Part shown: in pieces, positions 16,845 to 25,950 of the stretch | Numbering within the stretch: the stretch's first letter is position 1 | Layout of the letters: every line of letters begins with the position of its first letter | The notes under the pieces: model-generated | The model's input: the letters and a program-made list of their open reading frames with translations, nothing else | What the model was told of the DNA's origin: nothing | Databases searched by the model: none | DNA from: Paraburkholderia sp. ZP32-5 | Lineage (GTDB): Bacteria > Pseudomonadota > Gammaproteobacteria > Burkholderiales > Burkholderiaceae | DNA length: 64,000 nt | NCBI RefSeq assembly: GCF_021390495.1 | Contig: NZ_JAJEJP010000003.1 | Span: forward strand, 806,001-870,000 | Direction of reading: 5' to 3' | Program-made: the position numbers and the translations under genes

Positions 16845-17765
16845 ATGAATACATCTGTCGCAATGAGTTTCACCCACGATCTTTTCAGCGTCAATCCTCA
16901 TCCGCAGCACGACAGGCTTCGCAAGATGGACCTTGACGTAAGCGCGCTCGGAAGCTTCTTCGAAGCGGTGAGGCACCTCAATGTACAGAATCTTGAATAT
17001 GTACCGCTTACGCGATTCCTTCTGGCCTACGAACTGGACCGTGCACTCGGAGGTAATTTCGGGTTGGCAATCCGTCGGATTGCGCGAGATCGCATGAGTG
17101 GCGGCTTCACCGTCGGGTTGCAAAAAGTTACATCCAACAGTGATGACCTGGTAAAGTTCGGGACCGCTGTGGGTCATCTGCTCGGACCGAGCAACTACGA
17201 CGCGATGTCTGGCACGTTTTACGCCCGCTTTCTAGTCAAGCATACCGACGCGAGCGACTCGTATCTGCGTCAGGCCTATCGGCCGCTCACCTTACATACC
17301 GACGGCACCTATGTCGAGGAAGAGACGCATTGGTTGCTGATGATGAAGTTTGAGGAGACCAACGCGACCGGGGGGGAGTCGCGCCTCATGCATCTTGACG
17401 ACTGGAAGGAACGCGACGAGTTTGCCTTTCACGGGATGGGGGGTTTGCCCTTTGTCTACAAAGCACCAAGTTCGAAGAATGTAAGCGTGCCTGTCGAGCG
17501 TCCTATTTTTTTTCACTCCGAATTCGGTCTGTCAATGTCCTATATTGACCAGTTCATACAGCCTCGGTCCATACACGAAGCACGTTTTTTAAATGACATG
17601 TCCCACTCGATGGAGAAGTCGACTGCTACGAGAGAGGTGAGTTTGCCGGTCGGTGATTTGGTTATTGTTAATAACTATTTCTGGTTGCATGGTAGGGCTC
17701 CTTTTGAAAAGCATTCGGAATTGCACCGCGAATTGATGCGCCTGCGTGGGACTTTTGTGAAATAA
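16845..17765 (+). CDS. glaH: Fe(II)/2-oxoglutarate-dependent glutarate hydroxylase, GlaH/CsiD family
   Basis: 306 residues, the normal length for GlaH (formerly CsiD). The Fe(II) ligand motif HTDGTYVEEE supplies His-x-Asp, and NNYFWLHGRAPF supplies the distal His. LLMMKFEETNATGGESRLMHLDDW, YIDQFIQP and ELMRLRG regions are distinctive for the family. GlaH converts glutarate to L-2-hydroxyglutarate with 2-oxoglutarate and O2. The ATG at 16845 has TTGGAG upstream; a TTG at 16833 is possible but lies on that site. Its usual partner LhgO (L-2-hydroxyglutarate oxidase) is not nearby, so the product must be handled elsewhere or the substrate differs. Confidence 0.9.
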   Translation: MNTSVAMSFTHDLFSVNPHPQHDRLRKMDLDVSALGSFFEAVRHLNVQNLEYVPLTRFLLAYELDRALGGNFGLAIRRIARDRMSGGFTVGLQKVTSNSDDLVKFGTAVGHLLGPSNYDAMSGTFYARFLVKHTDASDSYLRQAYRPLTLHTDGTYVEEETHWLLMMKFEETNATGGESRLMHLDDWKERDEFAFHGMGGLPFVYKAPSSKNVSVPVERPIFFHSEFGLSMSYIDQFIQPRSIHEARFLNDMSHSMEKSTATREVSLPVGDLVIVNNYFWLHGRAPFEKHSELHRELMRLRGTFVK

Positions 17766-17956
17766 CAGTTCTAACAGGCTTCCGATTACATCCTGATCCA
17801 GGCACGCTGGTCGCAATTGGACCACGGAATGACTTTTCGAACCTAGGCGGCGTTAGCTTGCCTTATTCTGATCAGGCGCTTCACCGGGAGCAGTCAGGTT
17901 GCGAACCTCGAAGTGTTGTTTAAGGCGGCGAACACGGTCGAGATGTAGTCGCCTTA

Positions 17957-18409
17957 CTACTGTCCGTGCGTTCGCGAGCGGCGCGTCAGCGGACGGCTTG
18001 AAGAGTTGAGGAACAACATCGCGCTTGTCGAGCGCAGGCGATCGAATGCACTGAATGAATTCGAAGGATGTGGTGCGAATTTTTTTGCCCAGTAGTTCGG
18101 CCAAGAAGCGAGGTTCGATGCTTCTGGCCAGATCTTCGACAATCCGTGACAGAAGCGAGTGAAGTCACTCACGTTGATCTTCGGGGGCGGCATCGAACGG
18201 GCCGCCTCGGTGATGTTTGCGGCGTCGCGGGCGTCGGTCTGGGCTTCACCGGCATGCAGGTGGGCAGTGCGGCGCATCGCCGGTCCGGGCAGAAAGGCAA
18301 CCAGGACGCTTTCACCTCGGGCGACAGCCACCGGCAATGCGTCAGAGATAATGCGGTCCCGGTGGCCGAGGTCGAGCGTGACGGCGTTCCAGCAATGGAG
18401 TTCGACCAC
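17957..18409 (-). pseudogene. IS110-family transposase remnant
   Basis: The leftward frame around 18180-18334 reads VAFLPGPAMRRTAHLHAGEA then QTDARDA and ITEAARSMP. This matches the DEDD domain of IS110-type transposases (YLPGLAMRRIADLHAGEAKTDARDA). The Asp residues of TDARDA remain. Flanking coding sequence is broken into other frames, with no intact N-terminal DVGK-type region or C-terminal transposase_20 domain recognised. It is a dead fragment, and its presence between two catabolic units points to past rearrangement. Ends are approximate; the remnant may extend to about 18520. Confidence 0.65.
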
Positions 18410-18724
18410 ATATCCCGACCAGCATTGCCGTGGAGCGCAATGCGCGAGGCGACCCGCTCTTCAGACTGGTGCCGGACGAGGCCGGTTGGCGCTCTTCCCA
18501 AAACAAGCCGTGGCAAGCGGATTCACATCGTCGTACCTCTGACGCAACCGCAGCGCTGGGACGAGACGAAAAATTCGCTCGAGCTGTGGCGTGTCGCATC
18601 GCGAGTGTGAGACCGAACCGCGTTTCGGCGGCGTCAGAGCCTGAAGTGCAGAGAGTGCGAAGTGCGCTCGCGCCAAAACAATGGGGTAGAAGTGACCGCT
18701 TCGTGCTCGAACGAAGCAACCCGC

Positions 18725-19642
18725 TTAACGAGACGCCTGACGCCGACGGGCACCTTTACGACCGTTCGCTTCCTCCGTCATATTGCGAACGATGGCGGCG
18801 AAGTGGCGGGCTGCCGCACTGCGCGTTTCGTTGCGTCGCCATAGGAAGCCCGGCGTACGCACCGGTGTGGGGCTTTCCAGGGGAATGGCACGTACATCGT
18901 CGCGCTGAATCGCATGCTCGGATACGATCGTCGCGATCGAAGTCGAACTTACCAGTTCGATCATCGGCGCAATGGCGCTCATTTCCGCAACCACGACCGG
19001 GTCTGCGTTGGCCATTCGAAAGCATTCATCGATCACTGCGCGCGTGGTGAATGTTTTCGACAGAAGCACGACCTTTTGCAGATGGAGTTCCACCATTCGC
19101 ACGAAACGACGCCGCGCAAAGGGATGGCGGGTACTTACAGCGAGCACCATTTCTTCGTTATACAAGGGTTCGAAACGAAGCGCATCGAGATTGCGCGGTT
19201 GATAGGCAACGCCGAAGTCCAGCTCGCCATCGATCAGGTTTTGTGCGATATCGTCGCCTGACAATTCCCTCACACTCACCCTGACTGACGGATGCTGCTC
19301 GAGAAAAATCGATACGCAATTCGGGATGATCCGCATATTGAAAGTATGCGTGGCGCCCATCCGGATCTCTCCCGTCAGGATATCGGCGCTCTTTCTGATC
19401 GTCCATACCCCTTCGTCGACCTCTCGAAGCGCGTTGCGGATATGTTCAAGAAAGAGCGCACCCGCCTCGGTTATCAGCACGCGCTTGCCGGAACGATCGA
19501 ACAGGCGGCATCCCAGTTCGTCTTCGAGTTGCTTGATCTGATGAGAGAGGGTCGACTGCGTCACGTGGACCTTTTCCGCAGCCTGGGTGAAGTTGAGCTG
19601 CTCGGCGAGAGCGGTGAAGTAACGAAGATGTCTCAGTTCCAT
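18725..19642 (-). CDS. LysR-family transcriptional regulator, CynR-like
   Basis: 305 residues. N-terminal MELRHLRYFTALAEQLNFTQ with AEKVHVTQSTLSHQIKQLE is the classic LysR helix-turn-helix of the CynR/CbbR-like group, followed by a substrate-binding domain (about 90-290). It is divergent from the VOC/Rieske/sulfatase cluster, with 341 bp between starts, and is the natural candidate for its activator. The C-terminus is basic (GRKGARRRQASR). Confidence 0.92.
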   Translation of the reverse strand: MELRHLRYFTALAEQLNFTQAAEKVHVTQSTLSHQIKQLEDELGCRLFDRSGKRVLITEAGALFLEHIRNALREVDEGVWTIRKSADILTGEIRMGATHTFNMRIIPNCVSIFLEQHPSVRVSVRELSGDDIAQNLIDGELDFGVAYQPRNLDALRFEPLYNEEMVLAVSTRHPFARRRFVRMVELHLQKVVLLSKTFTTRAVIDECFRMANADPVVVAEMSAIAPMIELVSSTSIATIVSEHAIQRDDVRAIPLESPTPVRTPGFLWRRNETRSAAARHFAAIVRNMTEEANGRKGARRRQASR

Positions 19643-19983
19643 ATGTTCTTCAGTCCATCGTTTTTATCTGCTATTGATGCAACGAATGATCGATAGAAGC
19701 CATCTGATATTTTTTCGCGATTGTCCTTCACATACATCAGAAAGTAAACGACATACCCAGCCGGCCGAGCAACGGACCAAGCGGCGCGTGATCGCGTTAA
19801 CCCTTGCTCCCTTCGTGTCGTACTGTTCCGGGTTTGTTGCGCAATGCCGTCCGCTTCATCCATCTATCGATCACATCGATCAATTTCGCATTCAAAAAAC
19901 CATTTCACTCATCGCAACCCTGCGCGTAACCTTGCCTCAATCCCGGCTCACCGTTCTTTCGTAACACCAAATAGGAGACGACC
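19643..19983. other. Divergent promoter region of the LysR gene and VOC-Rieske module
   Basis: 341 bp without genes. It contains ATCGAT-CAC-ATCGAT at 19866-19880 (listed) and a GGAGACG ribosome site just before 19984. Confidence 0.55.
19866..19880. promoter_or_regulatory. 15-bp motif ATCGATCACATCGAT, copy A
   Basis: Two ATCGAT blocks (each self-complementary) with a 3-bp spacer, 104 bp upstream of the VOC gene. The identical 15-mer occurs at 31955-31969 upstream of the citryl-CoA-lyase-like operon, suggesting a shared regulator. Confidence 0.5.
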
Positions 19984-20592
19984 ATGCAGGTCAAGGAAAC
20001 ACTCGAGGAGTACACCGCACAGAGCGCGCAGCGTCGCGCGCGCAGTCGCGTGGGCAAGCTTCATCATCACGCGTATATGGCGCGTGACATGGCGGCGACA
20101 CGCCACTTCTACGAGGACATCCTCGAGCTACCTCTGGTGGGGACGTGGGTCGAGCGCGTCAACCCCGTGACGGGAAAGCCGGACAATTACGTGCATACCT
20201 TTTTTGAGTTGGGCGACGGCAGTTGCCTCGCTTTCTTTCAATTCAAATCCCCCGAGGCAAGCCTGGAACAATCCGTCAACCGGTTCCAGAACGTGAATCC
20301 GTTCTCGCATCATATCGCGCTGACCGTTGGCGGCATGGAGACGGTTCAGTACTTCAAGAAAAAACTGGCCGACGAGGGCATCTCCGCGTTTGAGACGGAT
20401 CATGGCTACTGCTATTCGATCTATTTCCACGACCCGAATGGGATGCAGGTCGAGCTGACCACGCTTGTACCGGTGACAGGCAAGTTGATGCAGGAAGCGG
20501 AACGGACGGCGCACGCAATGCTCGACGCCTGGCTTAACGAAGATGACGTTGCAACCAACAACACCACTCGGGGTGCTGGCTGGGTAAGCTGA
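19984..20592 (+). CDS. VOC-superfamily protein (glyoxalase/dioxygenase fold)
   Basis: 202 residues. A single vicinal-oxygen-chelate module spans about residues 20-165. Likely metal ligands are in GKLHHHAYMARD (His), NPFSHHIALTVGG (His) and PNGMQVELTT (Glu). This type includes extradiol dioxygenases, isomerases and lyases. It is the first gene of a module with a two-component oxygenase and a hydrolase, so a ring-cleavage or isomerase role is plausible but unproven. GGAGACG lies 6 nt before the ATG. Confidence 0.8.
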   Translation: MQVKETLEEYTAQSAQRRARSRVGKLHHHAYMARDMAATRHFYEDILELPLVGTWVERVNPVTGKPDNYVHTFFELGDGSCLAFFQFKSPEASLEQSVNRFQNVNPFSHHIALTVGGMETVQYFKKKLADEGISAFETDHGYCYSIYFHDPNGMQVELTTLVPVTGKLMQEAERTAHAMLDAWLNEDDVATNNTTRGAGWVS

Positions 20593-20736
20593 CTCCGGGT
20601 TGTCCTGCAAGTCCGACGCGTATGCCGCGAATCTGGTGCCGTGACTGTTCCTGAAGCGGCTATGCCGCCGGGGCTATTCGTGCCGTCCGCGGGCAAATGC
20701 GTCATTTCATCAGACAGTCAGTGTAGAGACAATCGT

Positions 20737-21702
20737 ATGACCGCGGGAACACTCTTTGTCAGGGTGGCAAGTAAGCGTCTTGAAGCCACCGATATCTATT
20801 CATTCGAACTTGTGCGACCGGGAGGCGAGCCGTTGCCCAGGTTTTCACCCGGCGCTCACATCGACGTTTTCGTGCCGGGCGGTCCGATCCGGCAGTACTC
20901 GTTGTGCAACGACGCCGCCGAGACCCATCGATATGTGATTGGCGTGTTGCGCGACCCGGCCTCGCGCGGTGGATCGCAGGCGATGCACGAATCCGTGAAC
21001 GAAGGCGATGTCATCAGCATCGGCGAGCCGCGCAACAATTTCACGCTTCGCCTGGGCGCCGCTCATAGCGTGTTGATCGCGGGCGGTATCGGAATTACGC
21101 CTCTGTTGTGCATGGCGAGGCACCTGGCAAGCATCGGCGCATCGTTCGAATTGCACTACTTCTGCCGTTCGCGGTCGCGGGCAGCTTTTCAGGTCGCGTT
21201 ATCGTCGCCGCCGTTTGACGGACGTGCGCACCTTCACGTGAGCGAGTCCAGTGGAAGCAGCAACGAGGCGATCACGCATCTGCTTGCGAACTTGAGCATG
21301 GACGCGCAATTGTATGTGTGCGGTCCCGAGGGATTCATCGAGAAGACACTGCTTGCGGCGCGCGAGCGAGGCTGGGCGGAAGACGATGTGCATATCGAGC
21401 GGTTTGCGCCAGTCTCGCATACCGATAGCGACAGTGAGCCATTCGATCTCCATCTCGCGCGCACCGGCACGACGGTTCACGTGCCTTCGGGTGTAAGCGC
21501 CGCCCAGGCGCTCGCGCAAGCGGGTATCGAGATAGCGCTGTCGTGTGAGCAGGGCGTGTGTGGTACGTGCGTCACTCGCGTGCTCGGAGGAATACCGGAT
21601 CACCGCGACATGTTTCTGCTTCCGGAAGAACAGGCGCAAAACGACCGGTTCACGCCGTGTTGCTCTCGGGCACGGTCGGCATCGCTGATCGTGGATCTAT
21701 AA
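20737..21702 (+). CDS. PDR/VanB-family oxidoreductase (FMN and [2Fe-2S] reductase)
   Basis: 321 residues. The order is flavin-binding barrel (HIDVFVPGGPIRQYSLCND), NAD-binding domain (LIAGGIGITPLLCMARHL) and C-terminal plant-type ferredoxin with SCEQGVCGTCVTRV and a later Cys (PCCSRA). This is the phthalate dioxygenase reductase/VanB architecture. It passes electrons from NADH to a Rieske oxygenase, here almost certainly the one at 22677. The ATG at 20737 gives the standard family start; upstream in-frame codons from 20641 are not family-like. Confidence 0.92.
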   Translation: MTAGTLFVRVASKRLEATDIYSFELVRPGGEPLPRFSPGAHIDVFVPGGPIRQYSLCNDAAETHRYVIGVLRDPASRGGSQAMHESVNEGDVISIGEPRNNFTLRLGAAHSVLIAGGIGITPLLCMARHLASIGASFELHYFCRSRSRAAFQVALSSPPFDGRAHLHVSESSGSSNEAITHLLANLSMDAQLYVCGPEGFIEKTLLAARERGWAEDDVHIERFAPVSHTDSDSEPFDLHLARTGTTVHVPSGVSAAQALAQAGIEIALSCEQGVCGTCVTRVLGGIPDHRDMFLLPEEQAQNDRFTPCCSRARSASLIVDL

Positions 21703-21732
21703 ATTCCCGACCTGAATAAAGCGGGCATCTTC

Positions 21733-22638
21733 ATGCAAACAGTTTCGACGCCGAATATGACCACCACGGTCGTGGCTGGTGACCCTTACGGCGCCCGGCA
21801 TATCGTCACGTCCAGCGACGGATGCCAGCTTGCCTACTGGGTGGGAGGGGTCCCCGATGGCATACCGGTGGTGCTGCTTCACGGCTTTTCATTCGATCAC
21901 ACGATCTGGCTACGCCAATGGTGCGACCCCGTTTTGCAGCGACAATGCCGTCTGATCGTGCCAGATCTGCGCGGTCATGGGCAATCCGGGCGCCCGGCGC
22001 ACGCGTCGAGTTATGCACAGGGCCGTGCCTGGGCAGACGATCTCGCGGCGCTCATCGATGCGTGTTCGATCGGGCGTGCCGTGGTGGTGGCGTGGTCCTA
22101 CGCGGGCCGGATGATCAACGACTTCATCCGTCATTACGGTTGCTCGCGCTTGAGCGGCGTCAATTACGTCGCGGCCGCCACACTTGCCGTGCCCGCGGCG
22201 ATCGGTCCCGGTCACGCGTGGCTCGCCGATATGTGCGCGCACGAGGCCTCGGTGGCGAGCGCCGCCGAACGGGCGCTTGTACACGCGGCGCTGGGACCCG
22301 GCGCAAGCGAAGAGGACCTGGCGGCGATGCTGCGCGTCGTGCGCCAGACTACGCCCGAAACGCGACGCTGGCTGCGTGAGCGCGTGCTGGACTACGACGA
22401 ACTTCTCGCGACCCTGGCAGTGCCCGCACTGGTCACTCACGGTGAGCTTGATCCGATTGTGTTGCCCTGTCTCACCGGACGGCTTGCGAGCGTGCTGCCC
22501 GACGTCGAAGTATCGCTTTATCCGCATACCGGCCATGCGCCTTTTATCGATCAACCCGCGCGCTTCAATCACGAGCTTGCCGCTTTTGCGCGACGAGTGT
22601 GGAAAGACCCATCAGCGAGTGTCGGGGAGACCGGCTGA
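21733..22638 (+). CDS. Alpha/beta hydrolase
   Basis: 301 residues with a clear alpha/beta hydrolase fold. The oxyanion region is VVLLHGFSFDH, the nucleophile elbow VVAWSYAGRM has Ser in an A-W-S-Y-A context (usually G-x-S-x-G), the acid Asp is in THGELDPIVLP and the catalytic His is in HTGHAPFID. In aromatic pathways such enzymes act as C-C hydrolases or esterases/enol-lactonases. It sits between the oxygenase reductase and the Rieske component. Ala in place of Gly at the elbow is slightly unusual. The ATG at 21733 was chosen; another at 21757 is possible. Confidence 0.85.
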   Translation: MQTVSTPNMTTTVVAGDPYGARHIVTSSDGCQLAYWVGGVPDGIPVVLLHGFSFDHTIWLRQWCDPVLQRQCRLIVPDLRGHGQSGRPAHASSYAQGRAWADDLAALIDACSIGRAVVVAWSYAGRMINDFIRHYGCSRLSGVNYVAAATLAVPAAIGPGHAWLADMCAHEASVASAAERALVHAALGPGASEEDLAAMLRVVRQTTPETRRWLRERVLDYDELLATLAVPALVTHGELDPIVLPCLTGRLASVLPDVEVSLYPHTGHAPFIDQPARFNHELAAFARRVWKDPSASVGETG

Positions 22639-22676
22639 TTACCCGTTTTGACGAGATTCATACAGGAGACAAACAG

Positions 22677-23756
22677 ATGTATCCCTTCAAGGATGACGAT
22701 TGCGATTACGCGCGCGGACAATGGTATGTCGCCGCCTGGAGCGACGAAGTGTCACGAACACCACTCGAGCGCTGGATCCTTGGCGAGCCTGTCGTGCTTT
22801 ATCGCACCGAAACGGGTCTGCCGGTCGCATTGGACGGCCGCTGCCCGCACCGCAATTTCCCGATGTCAAAGGGTGTGTTGCGCGGCGACGACCTCGAGTG
22901 TGGCTATCACGGCATCACCTTCGCGCCGGACGGCACATGTGTTCGTATTCCGTCGCAGGCGGCCATTCCGTCGGGCTGCAAACTGCGCGCCTATCCGTTG
23001 ATCGAAAAATGGAAGCTGCTGTGGATCTGGACCGGCGAACCCGACAAGGCCGATCCCGCGCTCATTCCCGATCATGAGGAAATTCGGCTGGAAAAGGAAG
23101 GCTGGCTCGCCACGCAGGGATTCACGGTGATGTTGAATTCGCGCTACCAACTGCTCAACGAGAACCTGATGGACATTTCCCATCTGAGCTATCTCCATGC
23201 CGGCACGATTGGCACGCAGGCCGTTGCCGGTACGGACGTGCAGATCATCGATGGTCCGCGTTTTCTGCGCGGAACGCGCCGGATTTCGAATGATTCGATT
23301 ACGGGTTTCTTCGCTGAAGTCCTCGGATACAACGGAAACATCGACCGCGAAGTCCTGATCGACTACTACGCCCCGGGTCTGCACGTAGCTTGGGAAATTT
23401 TCATGAAGCCCGGCACGATCGGAACTCTCGACACGCTCGGCACTGACGGAAATCCGAATGTTCTCGGTATGTATCGTGTTCATCACATGGTCACGCCTGC
23501 CACGCGTGACAAGACGAATTACTTCATCGCCTATTCGCGCACATTCGCTCGTGACGATACCTCCGTCACTGACACCATGACGTCGGTGTTCACGTCGGTG
23601 ATCATGCAGGACGTCGAGGCCTCTGAAGCCATCGAACAACTGCTGGCGAAGCGCGAGGCCGCGCCGACAGAGCTATTGCTCAGAGCGGACGGTCATTCTG
23701 TTCGTGGGCGCCGCAAGCTCGAAGCATTGATGCAGCAGGAACGGGCGCAGGCCTGA
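22677..23756 (+). CDS. Rieske [2Fe-2S] aromatic oxygenase, VanA-like
   Basis: 359 residues. The Rieske domain has CPHRNFPM (Cys56, His58) and CGYHG (Cys75, His78). The mononuclear iron site NLMDISHLSYLH fits VanA-type single-component oxygenases. These O-demethylate or hydroxylate aromatic acids using a VanB-like reductase, encoded two genes upstream. The ATG at 22677 follows ACAGGAGAC. The next gene is a sulfatase, suggesting an aromatic or phenolic sulfate ester as the ultimate substrate (inference). Confidence 0.93.
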   Translation: MYPFKDDDCDYARGQWYVAAWSDEVSRTPLERWILGEPVVLYRTETGLPVALDGRCPHRNFPMSKGVLRGDDLECGYHGITFAPDGTCVRIPSQAAIPSGCKLRAYPLIEKWKLLWIWTGEPDKADPALIPDHEEIRLEKEGWLATQGFTVMLNSRYQLLNENLMDISHLSYLHAGTIGTQAVAGTDVQIIDGPRFLRGTRRISNDSITGFFAEVLGYNGNIDREVLIDYYAPGLHVAWEIFMKPGTIGTLDTLGTDGNPNVLGMYRVHHMVTPATRDKTNYFIAYSRTFARDDTSVTDTMTSVFTSVIMQDVEASEAIEQLLAKREAAPTELLLRADGHSVRGRRKLEALMQQERAQA

Positions 23757-23909
23757 CTAGTCGCGGCAAACCGCTCTCCGACGAGGGCTGATAACCGATC
23801 TTGTCGGGATCGGAACCGCAGCGGCGGTATTCGCAATCGATGCGGCGAGCGAACACCACTTAGCCAGAGAGCCGTGGGAAAACAGAAAACATATAGGAGA
23901 CAGGCTGTC

Positions 23910-25754
23910 ATGCAGGATACTGATAACGGACCGATCGGGGACAGCGCTAGCGACGATACCCAATCGCGGCGTAACTTTCTGAAATTGGCCGGGGCGACGA
24001 TCATTGCAAACGGAATGATCAGGCCGTCGACTGCAAACGCAGTCGAGGATGCGGCAACTACCACCGCGTCCACCGGCGCAGCGGTGAAAAGAGCACCGTC
24101 GGTCGCGCCGGCCGGCTACAACATCCTTTTCATTCTGACCGACCAGGAACGCTATTTCAATGAATGGCCTTTTCCCGTTCCCGGCCGTGAGGAGCTGAAG
24201 CGCAGCGGCATCACGTTTACGAATCACCAGATAGCGTCGTGCGTTTGCTCTCCGTCCCGATCAACGATCTACACAGGGCAGCACATTCAACATACCGGCG
24301 TATTCGACAATGCAAATCTGCCATGGCAGCCGGATTTGTCGACGAACATCCGGACCATCGGCCATATGCTGACTGACGCAGGGTACTACACGGCTTATCT
24401 CGGCAAGTGGCATCTCGGTGGGAACATGGAGAAGACTGAGAGTCAGTACACAGCTCCTGTCTTTGACTATAACAAGACCATGAAGCAGTATGGCTTTAAC
24501 GATTATTTCGGCGTTGGTGATCTTATCGGATATGCCCGCGGAGGATATGACTACGACGGCATTACGACGGAGTCGGCGGTAAGCTGGATGCGGAGTAAGG
24601 GAGTCGAATTGCAGCGTCAGAAGAAACCGTGGTTTCTGGCGGTTAATCTCGTCAACCCGCATGATGCGATGTTTGTTAACACGGACCCACTTGGGTCGAA
24701 TTTGCAGAACACGCCCAAACCGTTTCTTGTCAATCGTAGACCTCCCAACGACGGCATTTATAGCGCCAACTGGGGAAATGTACCGCTTGCCAACTCGATC
24801 CGCCAACCTTTCGATGAAAAAGGACGTCCGCCGGCACACGGGACTTTCATCAAGGCGCACGGCGATATCGTGGGTGCCTTTCCATTTACCGACGAAAGAA
24901 TCCGGGTATATCAGAACTACTATTTCAACTGTATTCGCGACTGCGACGAACAGGTCACCCGCCTTTTGCGGACACTGGATTCGCTCGGCCTGACGGAAAA
25001 TACCATCGTTGTTTTTACTTCAGACCACGGCGATCACGTGGGGGCACACCAGATGATCGGAAAGGGCGCAAGCACGTATCGCCAGCAGAACCACGTGCCG
25101 TTCATCATCCGTCATCCGGCCTATCCGGGTGGAACGAAATGCGAGGCGCTTACTTCACACGTGGACATTGCGCCGACGCTGGTCGGTCTCACCGGCCTGG
25201 ATCCGATCAGCGTATCGCGCATCGCGGGCTCCGCGGTGGTGGGAACCAACGTTGTCCCACTTCTGACGGATGCTCCGACCGCGAAAATTGATGCGATCCG
25301 CGAGACCGCGTTGTTCAACTACGCAATGTTTGTTTACTACGACAGTGAATGGCTTCATGGGGAACTCAAGGCGCTGGAAGATCGGGGCCTGTCGCCGGAC
25401 GAACTGCATCAGAAAATGCGGGAGTTGACGCTCGACTTCCAGTTGCGCGGTGCGATCCGCAGTGTGTTCGATGGATGCTATCGATTTAGCCGTTACTTTT
25501 CCCTGTTGAATTTCAACCAGCCAGCAACGCTCGAAGCTCTTTTCAAAAATAACGATATCGAGCTTTTTGACCTTCAACGTGATCCAGACGAGATGAAAAA
25601 TCTCGCGCTTTCTCCTCGTCAAAACGGTGAGCTGTTGCTGGCTATGAACGCGAAACTCAACCGGGCTATCGAGAAGGAAGTAGGGGACGATTCCATCGAC
25701 TGGATGCCGATTCGAGACGGCAAGGTGCAATTTCAGTTCCGCAAGCGAACGTGA
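23910..25754 (+). CDS. Type I sulfatase with Tat signal (exported)
   Basis: 614 residues. The N-terminus has a twin-arginine motif SRRNFLKLAG (residues 19-28) followed by a hydrophobic stretch and ANAV cleavage region, indicating folded export to the periplasm. NILFILTDQER holds the metal-binding Asp, and CSPSR (Cys113 to Arg117) is the formylglycine motif. KWHLGG and FTSDHGDH complete the active site. The TDQ form resembles choline-sulfatase/phosphonate-monoesterase relatives. The ATG at 23910 follows ATAGGAGA; a GTG at 23874 would add residues before the Tat motif. It would desulfate its ester before uptake, unlike the leaderless sulfatase at 11211. Confidence 0.9.
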   Translation: MQDTDNGPIGDSASDDTQSRRNFLKLAGATIIANGMIRPSTANAVEDAATTTASTGAAVKRAPSVAPAGYNILFILTDQERYFNEWPFPVPGREELKRSGITFTNHQIASCVCSPSRSTIYTGQHIQHTGVFDNANLPWQPDLSTNIRTIGHMLTDAGYYTAYLGKWHLGGNMEKTESQYTAPVFDYNKTMKQYGFNDYFGVGDLIGYARGGYDYDGITTESAVSWMRSKGVELQRQKKPWFLAVNLVNPHDAMFVNTDPLGSNLQNTPKPFLVNRRPPNDGIYSANWGNVPLANSIRQPFDEKGRPPAHGTFIKAHGDIVGAFPFTDERIRVYQNYYFNCIRDCDEQVTRLLRTLDSLGLTENTIVVFTSDHGDHVGAHQMIGKGASTYRQQNHVPFIIRHPAYPGGTKCEALTSHVDIAPTLVGLTGLDPISVSRIAGSAVVGTNVVPLLTDAPTAKIDAIRETALFNYAMFVYYDSEWLHGELKALEDRGLSPDELHQKMRELTLDFQLRGAIRSVFDGCYRFSRYFSLLNFNQPATLEALFKNNDIELFDLQRDPDEMKNLALSPRQNGELLLAMNAKLNRAIEKEVGDDSIDWMPIRDGKVQFQFRKRT

Positions 25755-25950
25755 AAGAAACATACGTCCCGCTGTGACTCGAGCGGCGGACGTGACGAGC
25801 TGTGTGTGCTGACCGGATGGTGCGCGAGGAATCTCGTTTTCCCGCGCCTTCCAGACTCCCTCTGTAATAGCCAGGTTGTATTTCCGACGAAAACCTCGTT
25901 TTCGCCGTTTCTATCGGTTCCGGATACATATTATTAAAGCAGGGCACCCA

